From Isoetes taiwanensis (Eukaryota; Streptophyta; Lycopodiopsida; Isoetales; Isoetaceae): 64,000 bases of DNA. Positions 1 through 12,368 of this stretch are shown here, in pieces. Made by a program: the position numbers and the translations under genes. Numbering within the stretch: position 1 is the stretch's first letter; the number at the start of each line of letters is the position of its first letter. Below the pieces are notes generated by a model. It searched no databases. It saw only the letters and a list, made by a program, of their open reading frames with translations, and was not told the origin of the DNA. Location: contig JAJEKV010000270.1 of assembly GCA_021234155.1 (NCBI GenBank), positions 374,001 to 438,000 of the forward strand. The letters are read 5' to 3'.

Positions 1-128
1 GCTGAATGTGAATTAAGTATAGGGGAATGTCACTTTAGGTGACATTCCCGATAAACGTTGGGTCGACGCCTTGGCGTTAGCCTGAGGTAACGTTGACAAT
101 GGGAATGTCACCTAAAGTGACATTACCC
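1..128. repeat. Nested fold-back (inverted repeat) sequence
   Basis: Two short hairpins (23-49, with 11-bp arms and a 5-base loop, and 101-128) are near-exact inverse copies of each other, so the segment can also fold as one ~105-base stem-loop. The flanks resemble those of the hairpin at 29271-29372: a GTATA-like left side and a right side reading TAACGTGAAG. I infer a mobile or fold-back repeat family. No coding potential seen. Confidence 0.55.
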
Positions 129-1160
129 TAACGTGAAGTTTGGGTTAGGGTCCATTCTGGCGGCTTCGACGGCTCCGGCTATGGCGATGGCGCCCTGCTG
201 GCGCCCTACTCCGGCGATGGCGCTCTTCTCCTGCGATGGCTGTGGCGATGCACTTGATTTCTTTCTCCTTGCTTTCTTCTTGCAATGGCGATGGCTCACC
301 GCTTTCTTTTGAAGCTTTTTTGCTTTTCTATTTTGCTTTCTTTTCTTCATGCCCGGCTCTTCTCCTACCATGGCTATGCGCCATGAAGGCGATGGATCAT
401 TTGCGAGGGTTAAGATGATGTAGCTTGATGTAGTTAGTTTCTAGTTCTTTACATTGTTTTTTTTCGTTATTTAGGTTTAAGATCGAATCAAACATACTTC
501 CACGGCGATCTTAAATGCAAGCTTTCGTTACCCCTACGTGTGTGCTTCCTTTTCCCATATTTTCTTCCCGGATTTAGCCATGTTGCGATCCGCCCCGTGA
601 TCTTTAGGGCGAAGGATTCCTTTATTTTCGTGTTTTAAGCGGGATCTCGCAGGTTTGAAAGATCTCTTGGCCTCTCGATTCGGAGAGCGAGGCCTCGTGT
701 CTTTGTGGAAATTTTTCGTAAGCTTTTCTTTTGCAGTTGTTTCAGTTTAATCTATAGCAGACTATCAGTGTTATACTATGCCTTTCGACCTATGGAGGGC
801 ATAAAATATCTGCCATGAAGGAATCAAGAAGCAAAGCAAAGACGGCGCAATGAAGCAGAGGTAGTAGATGACATGTACTCCTGTTTCAAGAAGGCTTCAC
901 AGTTAAATCCTCTTTTCTGATCTATTGCTAGGCTATGTTCACTGGGGTTCAATTCCCCAGCTAGTAAAATCAAGAAACTAGAATGTAAAGCAGAATGCAA
1001 GTAATAGCAGGTAAGATCCGAGAATGCAGGTAAAATCCGAGAATGCAACTAAAAAATTGGAATGATACTGGAACTAGACATTCCGGAAAAGAATGTATGC
1101 CACGTGGCGACACCTTACTGGTGGATAAGCCAGAATGGACCCTAACCAATCTTTACGTAG
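128..1160. mobile_element. Putative ~1.03-kb element with terminal inverted repeats
   Basis: The left end (128-161) and right end (1129-1160) are imperfect inverted copies of about 32 bases; the innermost 19 (143-161 against 1129-1147) match exactly. No transposase ORF is visible. The interior holds a GAATGC-rich stretch (about 960-1040) and a G-box-like CCACGTGGC near 1100. The right part (about 1080-1175) is clearly related to 29575-29660, so this belongs to a repeat family. I could not define a target-site duplication. It may be a non-autonomous DNA transposon or a chance pairing of repeat ends. Confidence 0.4.
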
Positions 1161-1335
1161 TTTTTACGTTGTGGGACGACGAAAATCCTGAAGAAATTTT
1201 ACACGTCATTCAGTTTAGTTAGGTTTCAAGTCCTGAAAACTACAGAAAGGGAAAGCACATACATTATATTCAGTTTAAATAGTACGTAACATTACTGAAG
1301 CCGTTGAACATTATTTCTACAACCTATATGATAAT

Positions 1336-3384
1336 TCACTCCCAAAGACAAACAGAGCCATTTTTATCACCTGTAGCCAATGACTTGCTAACATCACTCC
1401 AGCTACATGTTAAAACTGGGCATGTATGAGCTTTAAGGACCACCTCCACTTCATGTGTATCTCTCCTCCAAACATAAACACCGCCATCAACGGATCCTGA
1501 AGCAACATATCTTTCATCTGCACTCATAGCTGAGCGATTCCAGTTAGTTGGAACTCTATAACCTGCTGCTCTGAAACTGTCACAGACCTCCAGTGTTCGC
1601 AAATCAAACATGTTCAAAACATTATCTCTGCCACTGGTAAGTATCATGAATCCGCCATGTGATATAGATACAGATGTGATCCCCTGTGAATGAGCTGCAA
1701 CTTCATTTGCCAATTTCCCAGATCGGAGATCCCAAAAGCGCATGTTCCCATCAACATGACCCGAACACAGAGTCAGGCCATCTGATGTCAAGCACAACGA
1801 ATTACAATTGCTAAAACAGATTGTTGTGTTGGTGCAATAGCCAGTCACAAGATCCCAAGATTTTATAGTCCTGTCATAGGCGGCACTGACTGCACGACGA
1901 CTAGTTGCTTTGCTGAAGTCCACTGTGCATACCTTTTCAGTATGGCCAGTGAGAATATGCCTAATTCTTCCAGACTGCACATCCCATTGGTAAACTTTAT
2001 TATCACTGCATGCTCCAAGAACAAGGTTGTTGTCAAAAGATATAGCAAGGTCAAGGATGGAACCCACAGTCCCTCGTAAAGCATTTACACAAGTTGCACT
2101 TACGGAATCCCAAAACTTCACCACAAGGTCATTCCCACCAGTCATCAACACAGAACTATGATGTTCAAACTGTACAGCAGAACAGCCCCCTTCATGAGCA
2201 CGAACTGTGTGCCTGACAGATGTGGGGGCTCCTAACTTCATATAATGTTCAGCTCCAGCTTCACTGTGTCGAACAATGCCATCTACCTGCTGTCGAGCAA
2301 ATTCCTCGAGCCTACTGGATTTAAGGCGCTCCATCATGTCTTCATACATTGCATTTGCCTAATGAAGCGATAAATAAGAACAGATGAGAAACAAAAGAGG
2401 GACAGGCTCATGCAAATTTCCTACCGTTAATTGATAAATTATTGTTTGTAAACATGTTGTCCCTAAAAAATATCTGGCAGCTTTATCAGCCCTTATACCT
2501 CATTAAGCTTTTCAGCATCTTGCATTTTTTGCAACATCCACCGATCAATTAGTTGTCTGTTTTCGGTTTCAGCCTTGGCAAGCTTGTTTTCAAGCTCTTC
2601 AACCTGTGAACGTAATGATGCCATTTCAAACACAGCAACATCTAATGCACTAGACTTCGTGGCCAATTCTGACTCAAGCACCTCCATTCTTTTCCTGTGG
2701 TTCCCTGTGCACAGATAGTGTCAAGCAGTCTCTAGAGATTGACTCAGCTAAATATATCCTGAAAAACAAGCTTTGTTTTTTAGTAAGGCATTAGACCTGC
2801 AAATATCAAGCTCCTTCTGAAGTTCTCCTATGAGGCTTTCCTTCTCTGAAAGATGCAGTCGCATGGTCTCCGCAGAAGACACTTCATGAACCAGTTGTTC
2901 AGAGACCTGGGCCTGCACTCGATAGCTTTGTGATAGCTCCTGTTGCAAACTGTCAACTTTGCCTTGCAGCTCTGTGCCCTATAGAACATGTTTTAAGGTG
3001 AATTAAATAAGCAGTCTGCTGAGAAAGGGGCTTGTGGGAAAAGAATGGAAGAACATACCAAAGTATAAAACTAACTTGCAACAAGAATTCTTATATCCAT
3101 ACATTGGAAATGGAAGAATATAGAAAAGGTCTGGCTCGCTCATGATTAATTCAAATTGAAGGTTCATTAGCCTTAAGTTAAATTTAATTCAATTCTATCA
3201 CTTTATCCATTATAAAACTTCTGGGACAACACCGGAATAAAAATGAAATGACCTGTGATGAAAGAGCACGCGAAAGTGCAGACAGCGCGGGGGAATGGGC
3301 TCCTTCCTCCGCCGCACTACGGCGACGAAGGGCTAAGCATGCCTCGGCTATGGCTCGCCCCATCTTCTCCTCCGACGCCGGCAT
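1336..3384 (-). CDS. ATG16: Autophagy protein ATG16 (coiled coil + WD40 propeller), complete, 4 exons
   Basis: ATG16 binds the ATG12-ATG5 conjugate and directs ATG8 lipidation on the growing autophagosome membrane. Exons on the minus strand are 3384-3253, 2978-2797, 2694-2499 and 2358-1336, all with GT-AG borders and consistent phase; together they give 510 residues, close to the ~509 of Arabidopsis ATG16. Exon 1 encodes the N-terminal helix (the block EEGAHSPALSALSRAL matches plant ATG16, the ATG5-binding end). Exons 2 and 3 encode the coiled coil, ending in the highly conserved block ETENRQLIDRWMLQKMQDAE. Exon 4 carries the linker and a seven-bladed WD40 domain (GHTEKV, AAYDRTIKSWD, SGHVDGNMRFWD, TSGRDNVLNMFD, ASGSVDGGVYVW) and ends in CLWE. 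The start ATG at 3384 is the first in the open exon. An alternative exon 3 acceptor at 2704 would break the frame, so 2694 was chosen. No damage is seen; it appears functional. Confidence 0.94.
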
Positions 3385-4003
3385 CTTTTTCTCTACAACG
3401 CCATATTCAAGCCTAGGCCCATTTTAATACGGAGATCCTTTTACAGCCCTCAGGTATCGTCATGTAGGCCCATACCATACTATACTCGGTGTCCACCAAA
3501 CATACTAGTTTTACGGCCCAGCCAGATTCCACTAACGTGAAGTTTTGGGTTGTTGAAATTCTGACATGGCACTATAAAAAAGAAAATTTTTTTTAGCACA
3601 CCAGCGCTACCGGGCCTTCCACCTTTCTTTGCGTTTGGCGATATTTGGTTCCGTGGAGCTAGATTGGCAAGCACTCTATTGCAACTGGAGCACTAGATTA
3701 AGGCAAGTGGGAGCACTGTACTGCAACTGGAGCAACTGGATTAAGGCAAGCGTTTTCCCATCCTTTACTCTGCAAAATCGAAGTTCAATATATGGCACCT
3801 TCTTGGTTTATGCTTAAGTTTTGGTACTTCTCCAAGTCCGAAGGTTTAACTCTTATTTTTCAGAAGAATCGACCAAAGGGCAGACTAGTCTCGGCTATTT
3901 ATCCTCAGACTTTTATCTAAATGCTTGTGAAGACAATAGCCTATGATGCGTCTAGTTTCTCGTATGTCACAAAGCAGACAATAACACAGGTAGCTATGGT
4001 GAA
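3385..4003. other. Non-coding region upstream of ATG16
   Basis: No credible gene. It contains the presumed ATG16 promoter on the minus side. Near 3533-3552 the motif CTAACGTGAAGTTTTGGGTT repeats the sequence seen at 128-147, so part of a repeat family lies here. A plus-strand TATAAAA occurs at 3573-3579 and a short direct repeat (GCAACTGGAGCA-like) at about 3680-3735. Confidence 0.4.
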
Positions 4004-4019
4004 GAAATATAGAAATCCA

Positions 4020-4612
4020 GGATCTGCCGAAAATGGGAAACGGCTGGTATATCCTGCCAAAAGCACTTATGGGATAGTGAACATGAACGTTGGTGGTCCT
4101 GGACCAAACTCAAATCCATGATCAGGGGCTCCACTTCAGACAGAGTAGTCTACAAGAAGATCATGAGCAAGGTAAGAATGTTAACAGGCATTGATGGGTT
4201 GGAGGAAGTATGGCTGCTCAACAATAAACCTGCGTATTCAGTTCATGAGGTCTATAAAGCCTTGGCTGATGATGACCTGCCAGATGTGCCGTTGCTCTAG
4301 GTGGAGAGGAAATATCTACAACAAAGATAAAAAATGTTTTCAGCCATGCAATTGCCTTAATGGCTATCTCCCATATCAGGAAGATGGGACGTGATTATGA
4401 TAAAGCCTTTGATCGACTAGGCTCTATTCAAGGGTTCTATTTGCATTTTAAGTGTTCATGGATGAGAGATGAAGGTGGATTCTCCTCTTTACAATCAGAT
4501 GAGTAGCAGCTAGGGGTCTTGTGCCCAGCACATGAGCTTGGTAGCTCATGCTCCTTAGGGGCTCCTTTCCTTTCTTTGTACCCTTATAATTAATATAATT
4601 TAACTAGTTCTA

Positions 4613-4647
<35 letters not shown>
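4020..4647 (+). mobile_element. 5'-truncated LINE (non-LTR retrotransposon) 3' end with poly(A) and 16-bp TSD
   Basis: A run of about 29 A residues (ending at 4647) closes the element, preceded by a terminal sequence typical of plant LINEs (…CTTTGTACCCTTATAATTAATAT). The 16-base sequence GAAATATAGAAATCCA occurs exactly at 4004-4019 and again directly after the poly(A) at 4649-4664, a perfect target-site duplication that defines the insertion. The interior (about 4090-4300) reads as a decayed ORF2 C-terminus with a block resembling the start of the zf-RVT region (PAYSVHEVYKALADD); stops follow. It is dead on arrival: no endonuclease or reverse transcriptase is present. Confidence 0.85.
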
Positions 4648-4649
<2 letters not shown>

Positions 4650-4664
4650 AAATATAGAAATCCA

Positions 4665-6243
4665 AGTCTAATTTCAAAATGATTTCCCATAAGCCTGTTC
4701 CTCCCCTCAGCAATCCTATGCCAGTTTAATTTTACATCTACAATCTTTGACAGCATGAGTTATGTACTGCTTACAACACCTTAGATCTAGATGCAGATCA
4801 TAGTGTACAACCTGTGCCTCTTACAGAATGAGAAGTTGCCAACTCTAGCAGAAAGAGATACAAGTGTAGAATCTGAAACTCATGCATCATGAGCTTTATA
4901 GAACCATATTGTAGATTCTGTAGCAAATAATATAGATTCTGCATGCCAAGAGGTCCTCTTAATTGGAGATGAAAGGTTGCTAGTGTGGTTTAACTTGTAT
5001 CTTCAATGGATGCTTATTCTATGGGGCCACTACCTGTGCACCTGGACCTTATGGAGACTTAAAAGTTCTGGGCTTTGTGATGGGATAATATCATGGACTC
5101 AAGTGGAGACTGGTTCCTTAATCACATGGAAGTATCCAAGTGTAGTCTTGAAGTGAGATGTACAATAGGAGAAATTTACGTTGTTGCTCTGACAAATAAT
5201 AAGCAGCAGGCAGATACATGAACTAAGATGATTCATGTAGGCAAGTACAGTAGAATTAGAGTAGTCAGCAGAGCAGGGGTATTTCTGCTGATTGCCTATA
5301 GTCTCATACGCCCTCTTGCTTTTTGCCTTTTCTACTTATTAGGCAAAGTTGTGAATTCCACTTATTATGCAAAGTTGTGAATTTATCTTTCATTGAAAAG
5401 CTCTAAGCTTTACGGAGACCGTTTGGAAGGTTTTTATTCGAGTCATTGATTCGTGTTGTATGGACAAGTCTCATTCTAGGTTTTAGGTGCACAAAGAAGC
5501 AAGTTTTACTTTCACAGTAGCTTCTGGGAAAAAACTAGAAGAGAAGGCACCAACTTACAGTATCAAGTCAGTTCAGTAGTTTGCTAGCCCATAATTTTCA
5601 TATGCATGTGTCCCGACAGGATGGCTCCTCCTTGGTCTCATGCATCTGTACATGATCTTCTGCCAGTTTAATGAATCGCTCTTCTGCTAACTTGATGAAT
5701 TGCTCCTTCCTGCAAATCAATAGAACAAAATGACTTACATGGAATTCCTGAAGTATTAAGGACAGCAAGCATTGTACAAACTTGAGAGTGTAGTTGGCTT
5801 CTGCTCGAGAATGTTTTGTCCATGTGCATCTTCTAGCCATGCATGATCATTCTTGTTCTCTACATTTGTTTGTCTTTTTAGTGCCGCAGAGCCGTCAGCT
5901 CCCATCCAAAATCATACAAATATATATAGCATTTTGAAATGTGATTTAAGGCTGGAGCTCAATCATCTAAAGATAATATCATTTTCTACAGCATGTCTTA
6001 ACAAAATGTAACACACCAAATTGACTTCCATGTTCATTATTCTAATGTCTCTACAGTGGGAATCAATTGAATACACAATGCACAAGCAATAACTTTTACA
6101 TTACCTTGAAAAAAGGGATAAGGGAACCCTTTCATGTTGCATCTGTCCACAAATTTACACAGGCATTTCTTAGTAAGGCCTGGTACTGTACTGCAGATAT
6201 TTGGAAAGGTGTTTCATCCTGGTCATGACTTCCATGTTTGCAT
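4665..6243. other. Non-coding region
   Basis: No gene I can support. A short minus-strand open stretch (about 5598-5710) begins after an acceptor-like TGCAG and contains an in-frame direct repeat (FIKLAEE / FIKLAED); it may be a fragment of an old exon. Otherwise AT-rich unique-looking sequence. Confidence 0.4.
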
Positions 6244-6252
6244 GATTATACC

Positions 6253-6487
6253 CCGGGGGATGCACTTATACAAAAGGGTGTATGCCATGTGCGTGCAGAC
6301 GGTGACAAAAAACACCCCCGTATACGGTTTTTTGAAAGGCAAATTTGACCCCTTCCATACAAAACTTACTCCAAGTAGTGGTCAAAAACCCCCTAACTCC
6401 GTCGTATACGTGTGGAAATGGGTCCAAAAAACCCCCCTACAAGTCACTCAGGCATATTGTATGGCACCCAAAAGTGAATACCCCTTG
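6253..6487 (+). mobile_element. Mutator-type MITE, copy 1 (235 bp, 9-bp TSD)
   Basis: The element is bounded by imperfect inverted ends (CCGGGGGATGCACTTATAC against CAAGGGGTATTCACTTTTG on the other strand) and flanked by a perfect 9-base duplication GATTATACC (6244-6252 and 6488-6496). A 9-bp duplication is the signature of Mutator-like transposases. A second copy in opposite orientation lies at 35338-35573. The interior has subterminal GTATACG motifs and runs of C. It has no coding capacity, so it would have been moved in trans by a Mutator-like transposase encoded elsewhere. Confidence 0.88.
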
Positions 6488-6496
6488 GATTATACC

Positions 6497-8398
6497 AGGA
6501 TTTATTAGTGGCAGAATGGTGAAATGGTTGAAAAGATTGAAGTTGCTTCTGTGAAGACTTCTAACAACCACCTTTACAAAGACAATTGGGTTCCTGCTGA
6601 CATGTCGAAGTGTGAAGGTAAATTTTTCTCGGTTTCTTCACAGCTTCTAGTTAAAGTGCCTTTCGCTGTCATTCTCTATTCCTCTTGTTTTGCTGAAGAC
6701 TGGAGGTATAATCTAAATTACTACAAAAGAATCTTAATATTAACTCTGTTATTACCACCTCTTCACCTCTAGATATGTTGCCCATCAATTATGTCCGCTT
6801 ATAGTTATTACAGTTGTGTACACGCTTAATTAAGGGCACCAAGTAAACCATCATGACTAGATTTTGCTGTGAATACTCCTCACCAACAATGGAATGTTAA
6901 GCGGGCGACTTTCAAATGTAAGCTATATTCTTTTTATCTCATTACGTCATTAATCTTTATTTTATGCCATCATGATTGAGCAATTCTTGTTGTTGTACTG
7001 TATAAAATTTCTTATGTTTCTTAAAAAGTTTATTGATTTGAAGAACCTTACTTTTGAGCAGGATTACATGCAGAACATGGATTGATATGATATTTTGCCT
7101 GTTCTTTGCCCCATATGTCATTCTCTTGTCAATGTGTGTTAAGCTCTCTTGTCAATGTATGTTAAGCGGGAGTACATAAATGTGCTAGAATCTTATTCTG
7201 TTGTCAAAGAAAACTATGGGTCATGCTGTGAATTCACGGCGTTCTATTCACAGCTTAAGCTAGTGGCATGGCATGCAATGGCAATGGCAATGGCATGCTT
7301 GATTGTGTTGTAAACAAGCAGAAGGAAGTTAAAACTAGGAAGATCTGCAATATGTAGTACTATGCAGTGCTACTTTACTCATAAGATATGATAGTACTTT
7401 GACCAGCAGGCTTTGCTGTTTGAGCATCCCGCTGATTGTGACCGTCACGGTTAACTAATGGAGATAGTTCATAGTAGCATGATAATACAATAAAAGAACT
7501 TCTAGAGCTACCTCATTGGCTAGGCTACTAGACTATTGTAATAATAGTTTGGAGCCTCCATGATCATTTTAACTTTTTGGAGGCGTATCAGCTGGGGATT
7601 TTATGAAATTTGGGTATATCTGTATGTTAAGGATGAGAACTAACATCCTCTTTCAAGAAATGATATAGCTAAAGATCAAATGTGATCACTAGGGCAATGC
7701 AAAGGACAAAAAACCATTATAGATATTGCAACAGAGCATTTGATCATGTAGAAAAATAGTGTCTTATTGGGATCCCTAGTCATCATTTGATCATGTAGAA
7801 AAATAGTGTCTTATTGAAATCCCTAGTCATCAACGTTTCTGCATATCAATAGCCATTTTCAGCACACTTGTCTTTACTTAGATGGACAATTAGATTGAGC
7901 TTGATGGTTTGTTAAAACCGTTGCAATTAACACCATCTAATAACTGTTCCCATTTGTAGGAACCAAGATCTAGAGCATGACATATGCCCCAAATATTTGT
8001 TCATCCTTAGCTAGCTTGTTTATCTTTCAAGCTCTGTTTCCTGTGGCAGCCATAATGGCCACTACATCTATTTGTGAATAGAGCAAAATATATTTGATGA
8101 AAAATGCTAAGCAAATGTGTTGTATTCTAAGTTATCCAAGTAGCACCTCCTCCGCAACCAAATCCCATGTGGTAGGCTTCAATGTCGAATGGGACTGTTA
8201 GTAGGAAAAAAGGACCCTCAGTCAAGTAAAATAGAACATTTTTTCTTTAGGGCTCTATCCTTCTTAGAGTTCAATATGTCATTCTGTAGATATGGTTAGG
8301 ATTTAAGATTTCATGGTTCATGCACGAAGAAGCTTGCATGTTGTGCCACAAAAAAGAAAAAACCATTTCATTTTAACCCAATGAGCTGCAATTGCATG
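6497..8398. other. Non-coding region with a 47-bp tandem duplication
   Basis: No gene recognised. A 47-base unit is repeated at 7737-7783 and 7784-7830 with about two mismatches. A short GGCAAT/GGCATG-rich simple repeat occurs near 7262-7300. Confidence 0.45.
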
Positions 8399-9745
8399 GA
8401 CCCTAAGAAGCAGCCCAGAGTCCGGACCCCAAGCAGGTGAGCTTCCACAGGCCACAACACCCCACTCGGGCAAACCCCTCCTGACGGCCTGGCCCGACCT
8501 CCGCAGGCCGGCACGCACAGGAAAACCAAGAAGGGCCACCATGAAGCGGCCCGTGCGGAGCTTGATGGGCAAGGGAGAGGCATCCTCCATGAAGAAGGAG
8601 GCTCGAGCCAAGGCCCACGGCTTCAGCAGCTTCAGCGGCGAGAAAAGTTGGTACCCGAGGCCCCACGTGGCCCCTCCGGATTAGCGAACTTTGGCCGTCA
8701 TCCAGGCCGGGTTGAGGCCAATAGTGCGCGCGATGCGGGCGGAGACGGAGAGATAAGTCCGGCAACATCTCCGCGTGTTGCGGAGCGATTGATGATAGCA
8801 AAACAGCCCAGACCACCGAAGTTGGAGACCAAAGCACACCGGGCGGATGGCGGCATCCGATTGGTGCACTTTCGAGAGGCAAAGACCGTAGTGCTCGCAA
8901 CATGCTCGCATGGATACCACGGCGTTACCCAGCGGGGCGGGGACCGAGCGAGAGCGAGACACTTGCAATCACGTCTCAGCTCCACATCGAGGTTGATGAG
9001 GCCAACGCCATGGCACGGCGCGCATGGACCACACTCCAGTTGAAAGTTGAGGAGGCTACCGCTGCAAGGCAGAGGTTGCAGGCCGCCTTGGAGGTTAACC
9101 AGGCAGACTGAGCGCCCTTCGGGAGAAGGATTTGGCACGGGACTGGAAAATGCAGGAGCTTCGATCTATCATTGCCCAGTAAGGCAAGGGCCTCCAGGCA
9201 GAGGCGCATGAACAATGAAGGCTCTGCACGCGGGAGATGGCAAGGCAGGACCAAGCTCAGAAGAGCCGAGCTCGACTCTGAGAATAGAAGCCGCAAGCAA
9301 ATGACACACTGGCACCGCAAGCCCAAAGAACTCGCAAAATGTCAATCGCGGTCACCTGGTCAACCTGGACGTCGGCAGCCGCAGCCTCGTCCTGCCGCAC
9401 CATCATCACGCGTGCCGCCACCAGGCCAGAGGGGCGGTGCCCCACCGGACGCCGAGTCGCGTGGCAGCGGCGCGGCCACAACCTAGTAGTTGACTCACGG
9501 AAGAGCTGGGAGAGAATCTCACCCGGAAGATACACACATACATCCTTGGGCGCATGACGTTTCCTGGTCCAGGACCTATTCAGGTTACGTGACCAGCCCG
9601 GTGTGGGGTCCAGCGCCCAGGCCACAGCCGAGTAGTGGTGTTCACGGTTGCGGATGCACGAGTTCGAGAGGCCATACTGCGACAGGCCAAGTTACTGAAG
9701 GGCACATCTCTGTATGTGAGCCGGGATATTACATCAGTGCAACAG
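8399..9745 (+). pseudogene. LINE ORF1 fragment (same family as 33.4-38.1 kb), degenerate
   Basis: This GC-rich island stands out from its AT-rich surroundings and is clearly related to 33540-34890. Shared blocks include a coiled-coil region (about 8950-9110; ETLAITSQLHIEVDEANAMA against ETLAITSQLRIEVDEANAMA in the other copy) and the ORF1 C-terminal block (about 9640-9740; reading frame contains LLKGTSLYVSRDITSVQQ), which resembles the C-terminal domain of LINE-1-like ORF1 RNA-binding chaperones. The frame is broken by shifts and stops. ORF2 is absent: similarity stops at about 9745. Long antisense ORFs here are GC-driven shadows. Confidence 0.7.
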
Positions 9746-12368
9746 AAGGCACGCATTTGAACTATTTTAAAGGCATATTTGGGGAAAAGTAGTGTCTTTT
9801 TCTATGAACCAAAGCAGTATATATGAAATGTTATGTGGTCTATTTATATTATATCATGGCTCAATTTCACAACATCCACTTGAATTCATAAATAAACATC
9901 ACTAACTTAATCATTGTGGAGTTTTGGACCTATAATTATGGAGTTCTCAACTTTTTATGCTCTAATGTGTTAATCCGGCTGTCGTACATCATGTTTGAAT
10001 TCCAAAAATTGCATGGTTACACCCTAGTTACACTATATGTAAGTTGATAAGAGTTATGTTCTATGTAGATATAAATGGAACGCATCATTTATTACCCACA
10101 TGGCATTATGGATGGTTGTTATTGGAGCATTTTAACATATACTTTTGTCTGGAATTCTGTATAGTATATTCTTTTAGTAGACATTGAGGTTAACATGACT
10201 TATGAACACTCCAAAAAATCATGACTCATGGCCACAAGAATTGAATCAAAACTTGTTATAATGAGAGAGTAACAATTCTTGAGCCTCAAGCAGCTTTTTT
10301 GACCAAAATAGGGTTTGGCGGCTTCCACCAATGTCAGATGATAGCAAGAAAACATGGGAACATAAAACTCAATGTGTTCTATGATAAACATGCAAATACC
10401 TCCAACTTTAGCAAGGTTTAGGTCACTTTATGCTAGAAATATTGAAGAAGGCAGTTCTGGACTGGTGCAGAAACTGCTAAATTCTCCAATGTTTGAGTAA
10501 TCACCACAAGGTATAGATGAGCCCATTCGTCTTGAAATTCTCAGAGATCATTAAAAAATAAGTGAAGACTCAAATGATGGTGGTATATTATAAAATTGAG
10601 ATTTCTTTCGTGAGTTATATGGGTTTAAGTGGCAGAGGTCATAAGGGCCAGCTCTGGTCCATGGATCAGGAATGGTCCCAGGGACAGGTCTAGTGTTAAT
10701 GTAAGGAACTACCCATCTTGGGCATTGGGCATTTGAATCCAAGACCAAAGGACCAGAAATGGGACTCAAATCAAGATTCTGCCAAGAGAAGCAGGCTAAC
10801 AATGCAAGTTTCACTTCTTTCAAATCCAATGACCACCCAAATCCCTTGCATCTCTAGATTAATTCCCACTTGCAATCCTCCTTAGCCTCAAGCATATGAA
10901 AACGCGCATCACAAGCAGGTTTAACAGCAAAAACCGCCCCTCCAAATGTAAATCGATGGAAATTTGGCCATTTATGGTTTGCAACATTCAATAGTGGCTC
11001 ATTTGACTCTCGTTTATTTTTACTTTTTGAAAATCTGTACAAATAGTGGTTCATTTGACTCTCATTTATTTCTTTTTGAAAATCTATACTTAAAACCTAG
11101 GTAAGGAAGTCTAGGATCTCCAACTTGCATCAACAATTTGTGTTCAGAATTTTCTTATAAGGAGACATGATGCACCTTTACATTTTCCTATTTGCCTAAT
11201 ATCTTGCCTAATCATGCATTAACTTGTGTATAAATATTGATCTCATATGAATAGATCTTTCTAGGGAAAGGTCCTTTGCAAAGCAATAACATCCGAGTGA
11301 AGTGGAGTTCCATTGAGCTGAATGAGAAAAAATACAATGACCCATAGGGGTACCCACAATGAGGCCCCAACATGAGTGAATATGAGTGAAAAAATCCAAC
11401 AATGACTGCAGCCATATAACTAGCTTAAAACATAAAACTGGGCCCACGACCCACAAAGTTCCCGAACCAAAAACCGCATCCAAAGCCCGTCCAAGTCAAA
11501 ATTGACCAGACCAAAGCCGCACCTCGGCCCGCAGCACTCAAATATCGACTCCCAACCCCCATCGCAACAAGAAGTGGTAGAAGTGAAACAAAGAATCGCA
11601 ACCACCTCAAACCGCTAAAAATTGGCTATCATCTCGATTGTCAAGAAAGAGGATCGCTACTAACCATAAAAACACAATCACCACGGATGGTTGACGTAAA
11701 AGGTTAGGAGCCCTATGGCTAAGCATGCATCGTGCTTTCGAAAAAGGGCAGAGCACAAGAACTGGATGAGAAAAAATAGCGTAATAGAGAAATTATAAAG
11801 AATCTTTTGGAAACGACATTGTTATGCCAAGAGAGAAAATATATAGATACACTAGGCCCGATCGGGGGTCTTCCCCCTGCCCTCTGAAGCCACAAAGCTA
11901 CGCCATTGCAGAGAAAATAGGCACATCCAATAGAAGAATCCTTTGAGCCTACCCGAGGCGACAAGTGCTACACCGAGAGAGAGAGAGCAAAAGCACAACC
12001 AATAGCCAACTGAGAATCAACCCGATAGTAAACAAATAGTTAATAGTCAACACAAGCAACCAAGCATAATAGCACAATATCAAAAAATTGAAAAAACGAC
12101 CCATTGCACGCCAGCTATAAACAAACAGACCACATGGAAGTTTAATAATGACACAACAAATGAAAATACTCGGAAGCCACAGAGCTACGCCGAGAAAGAG
12201 AGAGTAAGATAGAAATAGTCTAGGCCTGACTGCGGGGGTCTGCCCCTAGGTGCTCTCCAGAAGCGAGAAGTGCTATGCTGGTAAATTGTAGAGGCCACCA
12301 GCCACAAAGATATAGAAGAGAAGAGTCGATACAACCCTCACTAGGTAGAACGAGAAGAAATCAACAGA
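9746..12368. other. Non-coding region with a degenerate interspersed repeat
   Basis: No gene seen. The segment of about 10430-10680 is an inverted, diverged copy of about 17130-17420: both share a stretch around AGTTCTGGACT and the sequence ATATGGGTTTAAGTGGCAGAGG. Two similar short blocks with GACTCTC-TTTATTT occur at about 11000-11090, a local duplication. GA-rich stretches occur at about 11975 and 12200. Confidence 0.45.

Noticed and set aside
236-418. Small ORFs on both strands near the left edge
   Set aside because: Low-complexity GCGATGGC-type repeats inside the inverted-repeat element; no domain.
935-975. tRNA T-arm-like hairpin (CTGGGGTTCAATTCCCCAG)
   Set aside because: No matching acceptor stem, D-arm or anticodon arm could be placed around it.
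8318-9625. Several overlapping ORFs of 90-166 codons on both strands
   Set aside because: GC-driven shadows over the LINE ORF1 fragment.
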